From Bacteroidales bacterium (GTDB lineage Bacteria > Bacteroidota > Bacteroidia > Bacteroidales > UBA932), in the NCBI GenBank assembly GCA_020026355.1, contig JAHHQP010000002.1, positions 26,999 through 90,998 of the forward strand: 64,000 bases of DNA. Direction: 5' to 3'. Shown one piece after another: positions 45,092 through 53,942 of this stretch (position 1 is its first letter; every line of letters begins with the position of its first letter). The notes under the pieces were generated by a model. It did not search any database. It saw only the letters and a program-made list of their open reading frames with translations, and was not told the origin of the DNA. Both the position numbers and the translations under genes were made by a program.

Positions 45092-46462
45092 ATGGAAATG
45101 AAATTTACTCCGAACAGAATGATGATGCTGGGAACTGCAGTGCTGCCGTTGACGATGGCGGCACAGCAGCGCCCGAACATCATCTACATCATGACCGACC
45201 AGCAGTGCTCCAGAGCGATGAGCTGTGCCGGAAATACAGATCTGAAGACTCCTGCAATGGACCGCCTTGCGGCCAATGGAGTCCGTTTCACCAATGCTTA
45301 CTGCACTTTCCCGCTGAGCGGTCCGTCCCGTTCCGGTATGTTCACCGGCCTGTATCCGAGTGAGACCGGGATGAATGAGAATGATATCCCGATGCCGGAA
45401 GAACTCAAGGAGGAGAGCCTCGGCTGTCTGGTCAGGGATACGGGATATGACTGTGTCTATGCCGGCAAATGGCATTGCCACACCTTGTCCATTCCGAACG
45501 ATGAATTCGGTTTCACGAACATTCATGACAACGGCGATCAGGGCCTGGCGGAAGCCTGCGTGGACTGGCTGCGGCACCGGGACAGGAAACAGCCTTTCTT
45601 CATGGTCGCTTCCTACATCAATCCGCACAACATCTGCGAATATGCCCGCAGCCAGCGGACACCGCATGCCCGTGTGGAACCGGCCAATCTGGAGGATTGC
45701 CCGAATCTGCCGGACAACTTCGCGGTCGCTCCTTATGACGCGACGGTCCTGCAGTTCGAGAAAGAGCAGAACTATGCCCTCTATCCGACCATGTCCTACG
45801 GCAAGGATGACTGGAGGAAGTACCGCAATGCCTACAACCGTCTGGTAGAGGCGGTGGATGCTGAAATCGGCAAGATCGTGGATGAGATCGACCGTCAGAA
45901 TCTGTGGAAGAATACGGTCATCATCTTCACTTCCGATCATGGTGATGGAAACGGTGCTCATCAGTGGAACCAGAAGACCGCTCTCTATGAGGAGGTGGCC
46001 TGCGTGCCGCTCATCGTCTGCGCGCCGGGCAAGAAGAACGCCGGTACCGTGACGGAAGCCTTGGTGAACAGCGGCATCGACCTCCTGCCGTCCATCTGTG
46101 ACTGGACCGGTGCGAAGGTTCCGGCTCGCAGGCAGGGCAAGAGCTACCGACCGGTCGTCGAGAAAGGTGCGGCTCAGGTGCAGGACTATGTCGTGACCGA
46201 GACGAACTTCAACCAGACCGGACGTTCTATCGGCTGGATCGTGCGTACTCCGAAGTACAAATACATTCTGTACGACAAGGGCCAGTACCGTGAGCAGCTC
46301 TTCGATATGGAGAACGACCGCGGCGAAATGGTGAACCTGGCCGTTGAATCCAAATACCAGGAGGAAGTGGAGCGGCATCGCGCGATGCTCGTCGAATGGC
46401 TGGAAAGCCATCCGGGACCGAATCGGGCACGCCACATGAAATTCATTCCGGAAACTTATTAA
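45092..46462 (+). CDS. S1-family sulfatase
   Basis: The 456-residue protein has an N-terminal signal ending MAAQ, the metal site NIIYIMTDQQ, the maturation motif SGPSRSGMFTG with Ser76 at the formylglycine position, GKWHCH, and TSDHGDGNGAH near the second metal site. The C-terminal subdomain is short. It is a periplasmic type I sulfatase of Ser-type, dependent on anSME. In a heparan locus the candidate targets are 2-O-, 6-O-, 3-O- or N-sulfate; the sequence alone does not let me choose. Its stop overlaps the start of the next gene (TAATG). Confidence 0.9.
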   Translation: MEMKFTPNRMMMLGTAVLPLTMAAQQRPNIIYIMTDQQCSRAMSCAGNTDLKTPAMDRLAANGVRFTNAYCTFPLSGPSRSGMFTGLYPSETGMNENDIPMPEELKEESLGCLVRDTGYDCVYAGKWHCHTLSIPNDEFGFTNIHDNGDQGLAEACVDWLRHRDRKQPFFMVASYINPHNICEYARSQRTPHARVEPANLEDCPNLPDNFAVAPYDATVLQFEKEQNYALYPTMSYGKDDWRKYRNAYNRLVEAVDAEIGKIVDEIDRQNLWKNTVIIFTSDHGDGNGAHQWNQKTALYEEVACVPLIVCAPGKKNAGTVTEALVNSGIDLLPSICDWTGAKVPARRQGKSYRPVVEKGAAQVQDYVVTETNFNQTGRSIGWIVRTPKYKYILYDKGQYREQLFDMENDRGEMVNLAVESKYQEEVERHRAMLVEWLESHPGPNRARHMKFIPETY

Positions 46463-48900
46463 TGGAAAGGAAAATGATTTTTAACAATAAGGCGGCACTC
46501 TCAGGTGCCGCATTTGCACTCGCTCTGCAGTTGACGGTACCGGCACCGGCTGCGGCTCTGGACTGCAGGACGAACGACAGGAAAGCGAAGACGGAAGTCG
46601 TCTTCAGCGACGGAATCACCGCAGCGGAACTGCGGGATCAGGAAAAGGTGGTCTGGACGGAACTCGAGGGAGTCCGCGTCCCGCTTCCACCGATCGAGCA
46701 TCCGCGTCTGTATATCCGCAAGGAAGGAATTCCGGATCTCGCTGAGCGTGTGAAGGCCCCTCAGGGTAAGGACATTCTCAAACGCTTGCGGAAAGCGGCG
46801 GTGCCGAGAACTCCGGAGGAAGAGGCCGCAGTCACGGACTTCGGCTTCAGGTATTATGCGAAGATGCGTGGAGTGACCTCCGAGGTACAGCTCCAGGCGC
46901 TGGATTACCTTCTTCATGGCAACAGGAAGGTGGCTCGCAAGGCCATCACTTCCATGCTGGATACGCTCAGACGGACGAATTTCGGTACCAAGCAGGACCT
47001 CAGCCGTGCCAGCGGCGCGATGCTCATGGTCGGCGGTATCGTCTATGACTGGTGCTACGACCAGATGAAGCCGGCCGAACGCCAGGCCTACATCCGTGAG
47101 TTCGTGCGCATCGCCGGCACCATGGAGTGCCACTATCCGCCGAAACGTGACGAGGCCGTAGCCGGTCACCTTTCCGAATGGATGATCCTGCGTGACATGC
47201 TTTCCTGCGGCATCGCCATCTATGACGAGTATCCGGATATGTACAACTACGTGATCACCATGATCTTCGAGGATTACATCGAGGCTCGTAACTATACTTA
47301 TGCCGGTCATGCCTACCATCAGGGAACGGGCTACATCACTGTCCGTTATCTCAATGACCTGAATTCGCTCTGGATTCTCGACCGGATGGGCGCAGGCGCG
47401 ATCTACGATCCGTCCCAGCAGTTCGTTCTCTACGACAATATCTACCGCCGTCGTCCGGACGGTCAGGTGATTCCTGCCGGTGACGTCGATCCGAGCGATC
47501 GCCGCAAGCCGAAATCCTATGCGATGCCGGCACTTTTCGCAGCCAGCTACTATCACGATCCTTATCTGTTCCATGAATTCGAGCGGGATCCGAAGGTGGA
47601 GGAAAGCATGCTCATCCATCAGCTGCTCTGGCAGGACTTCGAGCTCCAGGGCAAGGCGCCGGATGATCTTCCATTGACCCGTTACAGCGGCACTCCTTTC
47701 GGCTGGATGATCGCCAGAACCGGTTGGGGCGAGGATGCGGTCATCGCGGAAATGAAGATCAACGAGCATTTCTACGGTAACCATCAGCATCAGGACGGTG
47801 GAGCCTTCCAGCTTTATTACAAAGGACCCTTGGCCATCGATTCCGGTGCTTACCATGGCACGTCCGGCGGCTACAACAGCCCGCACAACAAGAATTACGC
47901 GAAACGTACCATCGCGCACAACTCTTTGCTGATCTATGATCCGGAAGAGAAATTCCCGGCCTGGAACTACGGTGGCTCGGACAAGAGCGAGTTCGTCGGC
48001 AATGACGGTGGGCAGCGCCTGCCGGGTGACCGTTGGAAGACGGTCGAGAGCCTGGAGCAGCTGCTCAGCGAGGAATATACTGTCGGTCAGGTGCTGGCCC
48101 ATGGCTTCGGTCCTGACCAGCAGCGTCCGGAGTGGTCCTATCTCAAGGGTGACATCACCAAGGCTTACAGCAAGAAGGTCAATGAAGTCCGCCGTTCCTT
48201 CGTGTTCTTGAATTTCAGTACCGAAGGAAGCCACAAAGTGCCGGCAGCCCTGCTGGTGCATGACCATGTGGTTTCCGCGAATCCGGAGTTCCGCAAATTC
48301 TGGCTCCTCCACAGCATCGAGGAACCGTCGCTCGACGGAAATACCTTCGTCGTGAAAAGGACCAAGAACGGGGACAGCGGTATGCTGCACTGTTCCGTGC
48401 TTCTGCCTGAGCAGGACAATCTCCAGCTGAGCAAGGTCGGCGGCAAGGAGAACGGTCAGGAATTCTGGGTCTTCGGCAAGAACTATCCGAACGATCCGAC
48501 TTCCCGCAAGGATCCGTGCAATGAGCGCGGCGAGTGGAGAGTGGAGGTTTCACCGGCTGCTCCGGCAGCGGAGGATGCCTTCTTCAACGTCATCCAGGTC
48601 GCTGACAATGACTGCGCTTCCATGCTGGAGGTGAAAAGTCTGGAGGCCGAGAAGGTCGTGGGTGCGCTCATCGGGGACCGTGCGGTCTTCTTCAGCAAAG
48701 ACTCCGCACCGCTGAAAGGCGGGTTCTCATTGACCTTGGAAGGTCAGGAGAAGGTCAAGCTGCTGGTGACGGATCTCGTGCCGGGTACCTGGCAGATCCG
48801 CAAGGACGGTGAGATCCTGATTCCGGCCATGGTCGCTCGGGAAGGGGAGGGAACCCTTTATTTCGAGGCGGATCCGGGCAAATATGAATTTTCAAGATAG
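46462..48900 (+). CDS. PL21-family heparinase II-like lyase
   Basis: The ATG at 46462 overlaps the previous stop; an alternative ATG at 46474 behind a purine-rich stretch is also possible. The protein (812 residues) has a signal peptide, an alpha/alpha toroid and a large beta domain. H236 and E239 (AGHLSEWMIL), Y291 (GTGYITVRY) and H441/H443 (GNHQHQDGGAFQLYYKG) fit the catalytic His, Glu, Tyr and His of Pedobacter heparinase II, which cleaves both glucuronate- and iduronate-containing linkages of heparin and heparan sulfate. This gene is the strongest evidence for the locus' substrate. Confidence 0.9.
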   Translation: MERKMIFNNKAALSGAAFALALQLTVPAPAAALDCRTNDRKAKTEVVFSDGITAAELRDQEKVVWTELEGVRVPLPPIEHPRLYIRKEGIPDLAERVKAPQGKDILKRLRKAAVPRTPEEEAAVTDFGFRYYAKMRGVTSEVQLQALDYLLHGNRKVARKAITSMLDTLRRTNFGTKQDLSRASGAMLMVGGIVYDWCYDQMKPAERQAYIREFVRIAGTMECHYPPKRDEAVAGHLSEWMILRDMLSCGIAIYDEYPDMYNYVITMIFEDYIEARNYTYAGHAYHQGTGYITVRYLNDLNSLWILDRMGAGAIYDPSQQFVLYDNIYRRRPDGQVIPAGDVDPSDRRKPKSYAMPALFAASYYHDPYLFHEFERDPKVEESMLIHQLLWQDFELQGKAPDDLPLTRYSGTPFGWMIARTGWGEDAVIAEMKINEHFYGNHQHQDGGAFQLYYKGPLAIDSGAYHGTSGGYNSPHNKNYAKRTIAHNSLLIYDPEEKFPAWNYGGSDKSEFVGNDGGQRLPGDRWKTVESLEQLLSEEYTVGQVLAHGFGPDQQRPEWSYLKGDITKAYSKKVNEVRRSFVFLNFSTEGSHKVPAALLVHDHVVSANPEFRKFWLLHSIEEPSLDGNTFVVKRTKNGDSGMLHCSVLLPEQDNLQLSKVGGKENGQEFWVFGKNYPNDPTSRKDPCNERGEWRVEVSPAAPAAEDAFFNVIQVADNDCASMLEVKSLEAEKVVGALIGDRAVFFSKDSAPLKGGFSLTLEGQEKVKLLVTDLVPGTWQIRKDGEILIPAMVAREGEGTLYFEADPGKYEFSR

Positions 48901-48905
48901 AAACG

Positions 48906-50885
48906 ATGGACAAGAATTTGAGATATATGCCGCTGCTCCTTGGAACCGCACTTTTCGGTCTCCAGGCGCAGGAGGCGGAGGCCGCGAAGCCTGTGAAGAA
49001 GGTGGAGCGCCCGAACATCCTCTGGTTGACCTTCGAGGACAAGAGTGCTTCGGAATTCGGCTGCTACGGTAATGTGGACGTACATACGCCGATCACGGAC
49101 AGTCTGGCCGCAAGAGGTATCCAGTTCATGAACGCCTGGTCGACGGCTCCTCAAAGCTCTCCGGCCCGTTCTTCCATCATCACCGGTTGCTACGCGCCGA
49201 CCTTCGGTATGGATTTCCATCCTTATCCTTTCGATACGCCGTCCGACATCTTCTTCCCGCAGCGGTTGAGAGAGGCCGGCTATTATTGCACGAACAACTG
49301 GAAGACGCATTACAATTCCACGGAGGATGATACCGCCTGCTGGGACGAGTGCGACAAGAAGGCCACTTACAACAGTGAGAAAAGAGGAAAGGACCAGCCT
49401 TTCTTCGCGGTCTTCAACAACCATACGACTCACATGGGTCGTATCCGTACCCACCATATCGACGGCCGCAGGGACTATACCCAGGAGGGACTCTATCCGT
49501 CTCTGCTGACCTTGCCTCCTTATCTTCCGGATCTGCCGGAGGTCCGTTCCGACTATGCCGGGGACCTGGAAAGCGTGCAGGATGTGGACAAGTGGCTCGG
49601 CTTCTTCCTGGAGGATCTGAAAGCGAGGGGACTGGACGAGGATACGATCATCTTCTTCTACAGTGACCATGGCGGCTGCCTGCCGAGAGGCAAGGGTTAT
49701 CTCTATGAAACCGGTCTCCAGGTGCCTATGGTCGTGTATTTTCCGCCGAAATGGGAACACCTCGCCAACGGAATGAAAGGACAGGTGGACGATCTGGTCA
49801 ACTTCATTGACCTGGGTCCTACGGTCCTGAGTCTGGCTGGGGTAAGACCGGGCAAGCGATATCAGGGCAAGGCACTCTTCGGTGAATATGCCGCTCCGGA
49901 GAAGAGGGAGATCAACTTCGCTTTCGCGGCGAACCAGCTCCATCATTTCATGCCGGTACGTGCGGCTCGCGATGCCCGTTTCAAATACATCAGAAGCTAT
50001 CTGCCTTACCGTCAGTTCGCGCTCCGCAACTATTATCAGTGGGGCATGCCGGCGAACAAGGCTTGGGACAAGCTGGTGCTCGGCGGTCATAATACCCGTC
50101 CGGAACTGGAGCAGCCTTTCCTGCCTCATCCGGTAGAGATGCTTTTCGATCTGGAGAACGATCCGTATGAACTGCATGACCTGTCCGCTGATCCGGCCTA
50201 TGCGGAGAAACTGGCGGATTTCCGAGAGGCGATGGCCGAGCACATCCGGGAGACCGGAGACCTTGGTTTCTTCCTGCCGACGACCAGAGCGTCCTGCAAC
50301 CTGTATGAGAAGGCGCATAAGAGAGGCTTCCCGCTGGAGAAACTCTATGAACTGGTCGAGAAGGCCGGGGAGGGAAGACTCAGCGATGAACCGCTTTTCA
50401 GGGAGGCCTTGTCTTCAGAGATCGCTGAATTCCGTTTCTGGGGAGCGGCCGGCTATGCACAGCTGGCACGTACCGGAGTCTTGAAAGAGGCGCCTGAGGC
50501 ATTGGTCACCCTGCTCGGTGACGAGGATGCCTATGTCTATTCGGAGGCTGCTTACGCCTTGGCTTATCTCGGCCAGGCTCGCGATGCGGTGTCCAGACTG
50601 CTTTCTCCGGACCATGAACCTTACCGCAAGGTCGGTTATTCGGCGCTGGAGTGCCTTTCTCTCGATCCGGACATGCGCCCGGCCATCCATGAGTTCCTGC
50701 CGGAACTCCAGGCTGCGGATGCGATGCTGCCGCACAAGAAGAATGAGGATGCCGGCCTGATGGTCCGTGGAATCCTCGTGAATCTCGGTGAGCTGGACAT
50801 CGATGTCCTGCATGGACCGGAGGCTTACCGTCAGGGCTTGAAACTCAATCACGGACGTCGCCCGAATGGACCTTTACCTTATTAG
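48906..50885 (+). CDS. S1-family sulfatase with C-terminal HEAT-like region, sulfamidase-like
   Basis: The 659-residue protein has a signal peptide, a metal site NILWLTFED, the maturation motif SSPARSSIITG with Ser84 at the formylglycine position, NNHTTHMGR and YSDHGGCLPRGK. From about residue 490 an extra alpha-helical part resembles HEAT-like repeats (GAAGYAQLARTGVL, YSEAAYALAYLGQARDAV, KVGYSALECLSLDPD). The SSPAR pattern and domain plan resemble S1_8 enzymes, which include N-sulfoglucosamine sulfohydrolases; removal of N-sulfate would complete the set. It is the last gene of the operon, six bases after the PL21 stop. Confidence 0.87.
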   Translation: MDKNLRYMPLLLGTALFGLQAQEAEAAKPVKKVERPNILWLTFEDKSASEFGCYGNVDVHTPITDSLAARGIQFMNAWSTAPQSSPARSSIITGCYAPTFGMDFHPYPFDTPSDIFFPQRLREAGYYCTNNWKTHYNSTEDDTACWDECDKKATYNSEKRGKDQPFFAVFNNHTTHMGRIRTHHIDGRRDYTQEGLYPSLLTLPPYLPDLPEVRSDYAGDLESVQDVDKWLGFFLEDLKARGLDEDTIIFFYSDHGGCLPRGKGYLYETGLQVPMVVYFPPKWEHLANGMKGQVDDLVNFIDLGPTVLSLAGVRPGKRYQGKALFGEYAAPEKREINFAFAANQLHHFMPVRAARDARFKYIRSYLPYRQFALRNYYQWGMPANKAWDKLVLGGHNTRPELEQPFLPHPVEMLFDLENDPYELHDLSADPAYAEKLADFREAMAEHIRETGDLGFFLPTTRASCNLYEKAHKRGFPLEKLYELVEKAGEGRLSDEPLFREALSSEIAEFRFWGAAGYAQLARTGVLKEAPEALVTLLGDEDAYVYSEAAYALAYLGQARDAVSRLLSPDHEPYRKVGYSALECLSLDPDMRPAIHEFLPELQAADAMLPHKKNEDAGLMVRGILVNLGELDIDVLHGPEAYRQGLKLNHGRRPNGPLPY

Positions 50886-51030
50886 ACTGAGGAGGTTACC
50901 GTGATTGAGCGACCTGGAGGCAGCCGGCTGACGGTCGATCTTCCGGATAGCCGTGATGAAGAACTATACCATTATAAGACAGACCTTTATGCCGCCAGTC
51001 CGATTGTGGTTGAAATTCCGAAAAAATGAT

Positions 51031-51038
51031 TACTTTTG
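51031..51038 (+). promoter_or_regulatory. Promoter -7 box (TACTTTTG) of the acyl-CoA ligase gene
   Basis: TAnnTTTG match with a TTG 18 bp upstream (51010-51012). The start codon is about 110 bp downstream, leaving a long leader. Confidence 0.5.
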
Positions 51039-51039
51039 C

Positions 51040-51131
51040 GTCCGGAGTTTTCAGGGAATCCTGAAGGCTCCGGACCATGTTTAGGTAGGGATACCTATGA
51101 CGCATCATATGTACCGTACTTTTTTGAGTAC
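51040..51131 (+). promoter_or_regulatory. Structured 5' leader with three hairpins before the acyl-CoA ligase
   Basis: The first hairpin (51040-51075) has 16-base arms pairing fully with two G-T wobbles around GAAT. It begins two bases after the -7 box, so the transcript would start inside or next to it. A second small hairpin (51083-51096, AGGTA/TACCT) and a third (51116-51131, GTACT/AGTAC) follow. Between them lies TATGACGCATCATA (51096-51109), the reverse complement of the kduD operator core. No U-run follows the first stem, so it is not a normal terminator. Confidence 0.45.
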
Positions 51132-51147
51132 ATTAAACAAAAACATT

Positions 51148-52791
51148 ATGCAACATTATTTCTCTCGTCTGGAAAAGGCGATAAAAGAAAACTGGAACAG
51201 CAAGGCGCTTGCTGACTTCCGCGGTGAGTCTTTCACTTATGGTCAGGTTGCTGCTGAGATCGAGAAATTCCACATTTTCCTGAATCTCATCGGTGCGACC
51301 AAAGAAGACAAGGTGGCGCTTTGTGCGAAGAACTCAGCCCGTTGGGCGGTTTCCTTCCTTTCTGCGAATACCTACGGCACGGTGGTCGTTCCTATTCTGG
51401 CAGACTTCAATCCGAAGAGCATCAACCACTTGACCGATCATTCCGAGAGCATCGTGCTCGTCACTGATTCCGAAATCTGGAAAAAACTCGATATAAAGGA
51501 AATGCCTCGTCTGAGAGCGGTCATTTCCACGGAAAACTTCTCCATCCTCTATGCGGCAGATGACAGCATCATCAAGGCCAGCGATCAGGTCGAGAAAGTC
51601 TTCGCTCAGAAATATCCGGGCGGTTTCGGTCCCCAGAATGTGGAGTATGACAAGGATAATGACAAGAAACTTGCCTTGATCAACTACACTTCCGGTACGA
51701 CTTCCGCTCCGAAAGGTGTCATGATCCGTTACGAGTCCTTGAGTTCCAACATCGAGTTCGCGGCCAAGGTGCTGTCCGGCGCTCCTGGTGACGAGATCGT
51801 TTCCATGCTCCCGATGGCGCACATGTACGGTATGTCCTTCGAATTCCTTTATCCGGTGACCGCGGGTGTCGCTGTCAACTATCTCGGCAAGGCTCCGACT
51901 CCGACCCTTCTGCTGGCTGCGATGGCGAAGATCAAACCTTTCGCCATCATCACGGTGCCGATGGTTCTGGAGAAGATCTTCAAGAACAAGATCCTTCCGG
52001 TCATCAGTAAACCGCATATGAAGGTGCTGGTCCATATCCCAGGCATTCGCGAGGTCATTTTCAAGAAAATCAGGGAGACATTGCTGACTTCTTTCGGCGG
52101 CAACATCACGACCATCATCATGGGTGGTGCGGCTTTGAATCCGGAAGTCGAGAAATGGTTCAAGAGATTCAGACTTCCGTTTACGGTCGGTTACGGTATG
52201 ACGGAAGGCGCTCCGCTGTTCGGTTATGAGGCTTGGGAGAAATTCGTGCCTCAGTCCTGCGGCAAGGTCGTCGATAATGTTGAGGTCCGTATCGATTCCG
52301 AAAATCCGTTGAAGGTGGTCGGAGAAATCCAGATGCGCGGTATCAACGTGATGAGCGGCTATTACAAGAACCCCGAGGCGACGGAAGCCGCTTTCACGGA
52401 AGACGGCTGGCTCCGTACCGGTGACCTCGGTCTGCTCGATAAGGATGGAAACATCTTCATCAAGGGCCGCAGCAAGAACATGATTCTTACTTCAAACGGT
52501 CAGAACGTGTATCCGGAAGAAATCGAAGCTATGCTCAACAACGAGACCTATGTCGTGGAATCTGTCGTGCTCGCACGTGTGAACAGCATTGTCGGCCTGC
52601 TCTATCTGGATGCTGACAAACTGAAAGCCGATGGCTATGATGCAGATGGAATTTCCGATATGCTGGATATTATCCTGTCCAAGGTGAACAAGCAGTTGCC
52701 TGCTTACGGCCGGCTTTCCAAACTTGAAATCATGGACCAGCCTTTCGAGAAGACTCCGAAGATGAGCATCAAGAGGTTCCTGTACCGATAA
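51148..52791 (+). CDS. AMP-forming acyl-CoA synthetase (long-chain fatty acid-CoA ligase family)
   Basis: The ATG at 51148 gives 547 residues that start MQHYFSRLEKAI; earlier in-frame ATGs fall in the structured leader. The adenylate-forming motifs are complete: NYTSGTTSAPKGVM (P-loop), VGYGMTEGAP, WLRTGDLG and IKGRSKNMI, and a C-terminal Lys in TPKMSIKR. The enzyme activates a fatty or other carboxylic acid with ATP and CoA at the cytoplasmic face. A nitroreductase gene follows after 21 bp on the same transcript. The acyl substrate is not defined by sequence. Confidence 0.9.
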   Translation: MQHYFSRLEKAIKENWNSKALADFRGESFTYGQVAAEIEKFHIFLNLIGATKEDKVALCAKNSARWAVSFLSANTYGTVVVPILADFNPKSINHLTDHSESIVLVTDSEIWKKLDIKEMPRLRAVISTENFSILYAADDSIIKASDQVEKVFAQKYPGGFGPQNVEYDKDNDKKLALINYTSGTTSAPKGVMIRYESLSSNIEFAAKVLSGAPGDEIVSMLPMAHMYGMSFEFLYPVTAGVAVNYLGKAPTPTLLLAAMAKIKPFAIITVPMVLEKIFKNKILPVISKPHMKVLVHIPGIREVIFKKIRETLLTSFGGNITTIIMGGAALNPEVEKWFKRFRLPFTVGYGMTEGAPLFGYEAWEKFVPQSCGKVVDNVEVRIDSENPLKVVGEIQMRGINVMSGYYKNPEATEAAFTEDGWLRTGDLGLLDKDGNIFIKGRSKNMILTSNGQNVYPEEIEAMLNNETYVVESVVLARVNSIVGLLYLDADKLKADGYDADGISDMLDIILSKVNKQLPAYGRLSKLEIMDQPFEKTPKMSIKRFLYR

Positions 52792-52812
52792 TCATTTAAA
52801 AAGATCAGACTT

Positions 52813-53322
52813 ATGAATTTTCTGGATTTAGTGAAACTTCGCCGTTCCGTGCGGGCTTTCCAGAGTCGTCCCGTTGAACAGGAGAAGCTGGATTACATCA
52901 TGGAGTGCGTACGTCTCGCACCCTCGGCCGTCAATCTGCAGCCTTGGAGGTTCCGTATCGTGACCGACTCGGAGACGCTCGTGGCTCTGGCTGGCTGCTA
53001 TAAGCGGGAATGGCTGGCGACCGCTCCGTGCGTGATCGTCGCCTGCTGTGACCATGAGGCTTCATGGCATCGTCGTGCAGACAATAAAGATCATGGTGAT
53101 ATCGATGTCGCCATTGCCGTCGAGCATATCTGTCTCGCTGCAGCGGAGCTTGGGCTTGGCAGTTGCTGGGTCTGCAATTTCAATGCAGAGCTTTGCCGGG
53201 AACGTCTGGCTTTGCCGGGGCAACTGGAACCGGTGGCGCTGGTGCCGCTCGGCTATGCTGAAGAAAGCAGTGAAGCACTTCCTGAAAAGAACAGAAAGGC
53301 GCTGGAAGATCTTCTCTTCTGA
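52813..53322 (+). CDS. Nitroreductase-family FMN oxidoreductase
   Basis: The 169-residue protein has the short nitroreductase fold: LRRSVRAFQSRPV at the N-terminus (FMN phosphate contacts), APSAVNLQPWRF, and AAAELGLGSCWVCNF with the later PLGY. Proteins of this size use NAD(P)H and FMN to reduce nitro compounds, quinones or related acceptors. It is cytoplasmic and probably co-transcribed with the acyl-CoA ligase. Confidence 0.9.
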   Translation: MNFLDLVKLRRSVRAFQSRPVEQEKLDYIMECVRLAPSAVNLQPWRFRIVTDSETLVALAGCYKREWLATAPCVIVACCDHEASWHRRADNKDHGDIDVAIAVEHICLAAAELGLGSCWVCNFNAELCRERLALPGQLEPVALVPLGYAEESSEALPEKNRKALEDLLF

Positions 53323-53336
53323 GGGAAATTCCAGAA

Positions 53337-53849
53337 TCACTCAGCAGAAGGCTCATCCGGATCATCCTCTTCGAAATCAGAAGGGTCACTGATCTGGGTG
53401 AGCCTGTCTTTTGGTTCGTTGTCATTCCTCTTGCGGAAAATGACGAATTCATTGATGAAGAAATTCAGCACTCCGGAGAAACAGAGCGCGAAGAGGTTGC
53501 AGATGACCACATGCCAGCCGAAGAAATTCTCGATGATCAGCAGGAAGCCCATCTTGACCATGAAGACGCCGGTGCAGGAAAGGTTGTACTGAAGAAATTT
53601 CGTGAAGAATCTTTTCGGGTTCTTCTGCTTGATCCGGTCTTTCCAGATGAAGAAGAAGGAAAAGGCGAAGTTGGTCAGGACGGAAAGTTCGAAAGAAATG
53701 GCCGGCGCTATGATGTAGGTGCCGATATACCAGCCTTTGAAGACATGCGCGAAAAACAGAAGCGTCAAGGTGTCCACCAAGGTGCCGATAAGATTGCTTC
53801 CGTAGAATTTGAGTATTTTGTGGATGATCTTTTGGGTTCTTGTAGTCAT
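53337..53849 (-). CDS. GtrA-family membrane protein
   Basis: The ATG at 53849 is used; the frame extends to a TTG at 53867 but the minus-strand TAAAATTTG promoter-like box (53865-53873) overlaps that. The protein has about 170 residues and four predicted membrane helices with the GtrA pattern (FYGSNLIGTLVDTLTLLFF, SVLTNFAFSFFFIWKD, NLFALCFSGVLNFFINEFVIF). GtrA proteins help flip lipid-linked sugars during surface polysaccharide decoration. The C-terminal tail is acidic. It converges with the nitroreductase gene. Confidence 0.85.
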   Translation of the reverse strand: MTTRTQKIIHKILKFYGSNLIGTLVDTLTLLFFAHVFKGWYIGTYIIAPAISFELSVLTNFAFSFFFIWKDRIKQKNPKRFFTKFLQYNLSCTGVFMVKMGFLLIIENFFGWHVVICNLFALCFSGVLNFFINEFVIFRKRNDNEPKDRLTQISDPSDFEEDDPDEPSAE

Positions 53850-53916
53850 TGGCGTGGATGTTTGCAAATTTTATGCTGAAACGGGTTATTATCTTTGCAA
53901 AGTATCATTTAGAATG

Positions 53917-53932
53917 TGGCACGGTACTTGCA
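53917..53932 (+). promoter_or_regulatory. Sigma-54 (RpoN) promoter
   Basis: TGGCAC-GGTAC-TTGCA is a full match to the -24/-12 consensus with the correct spacing between the GG and GC pairs. Predicted start is near 53943. A TATCTTTG box (53890-53897) lies just upstream. No protein gene follows for more than 400 bp. Confidence 0.65.
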
Positions 53933-53942
53933 ATTATTTCTA

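Noticed and set aside
46501..48390. 629-codon open frame on the minus strand
   Set aside because: Antisense shadow of the PL21 gene, whose catalytic motifs are intact on the plus strand.
51040..51075. Terminator of the sulfatase operon
   Set aside because: The stem is strong but is followed by CATGTTTAGG, not a T-run, and it starts immediately after a promoter -7 box.
50896..51108. 70-codon minus-strand frame between the sulfatase and ligase genes
   Set aside because: It covers the ligase promoter and leader hairpin and has no ribosome site or recognisable sequence.
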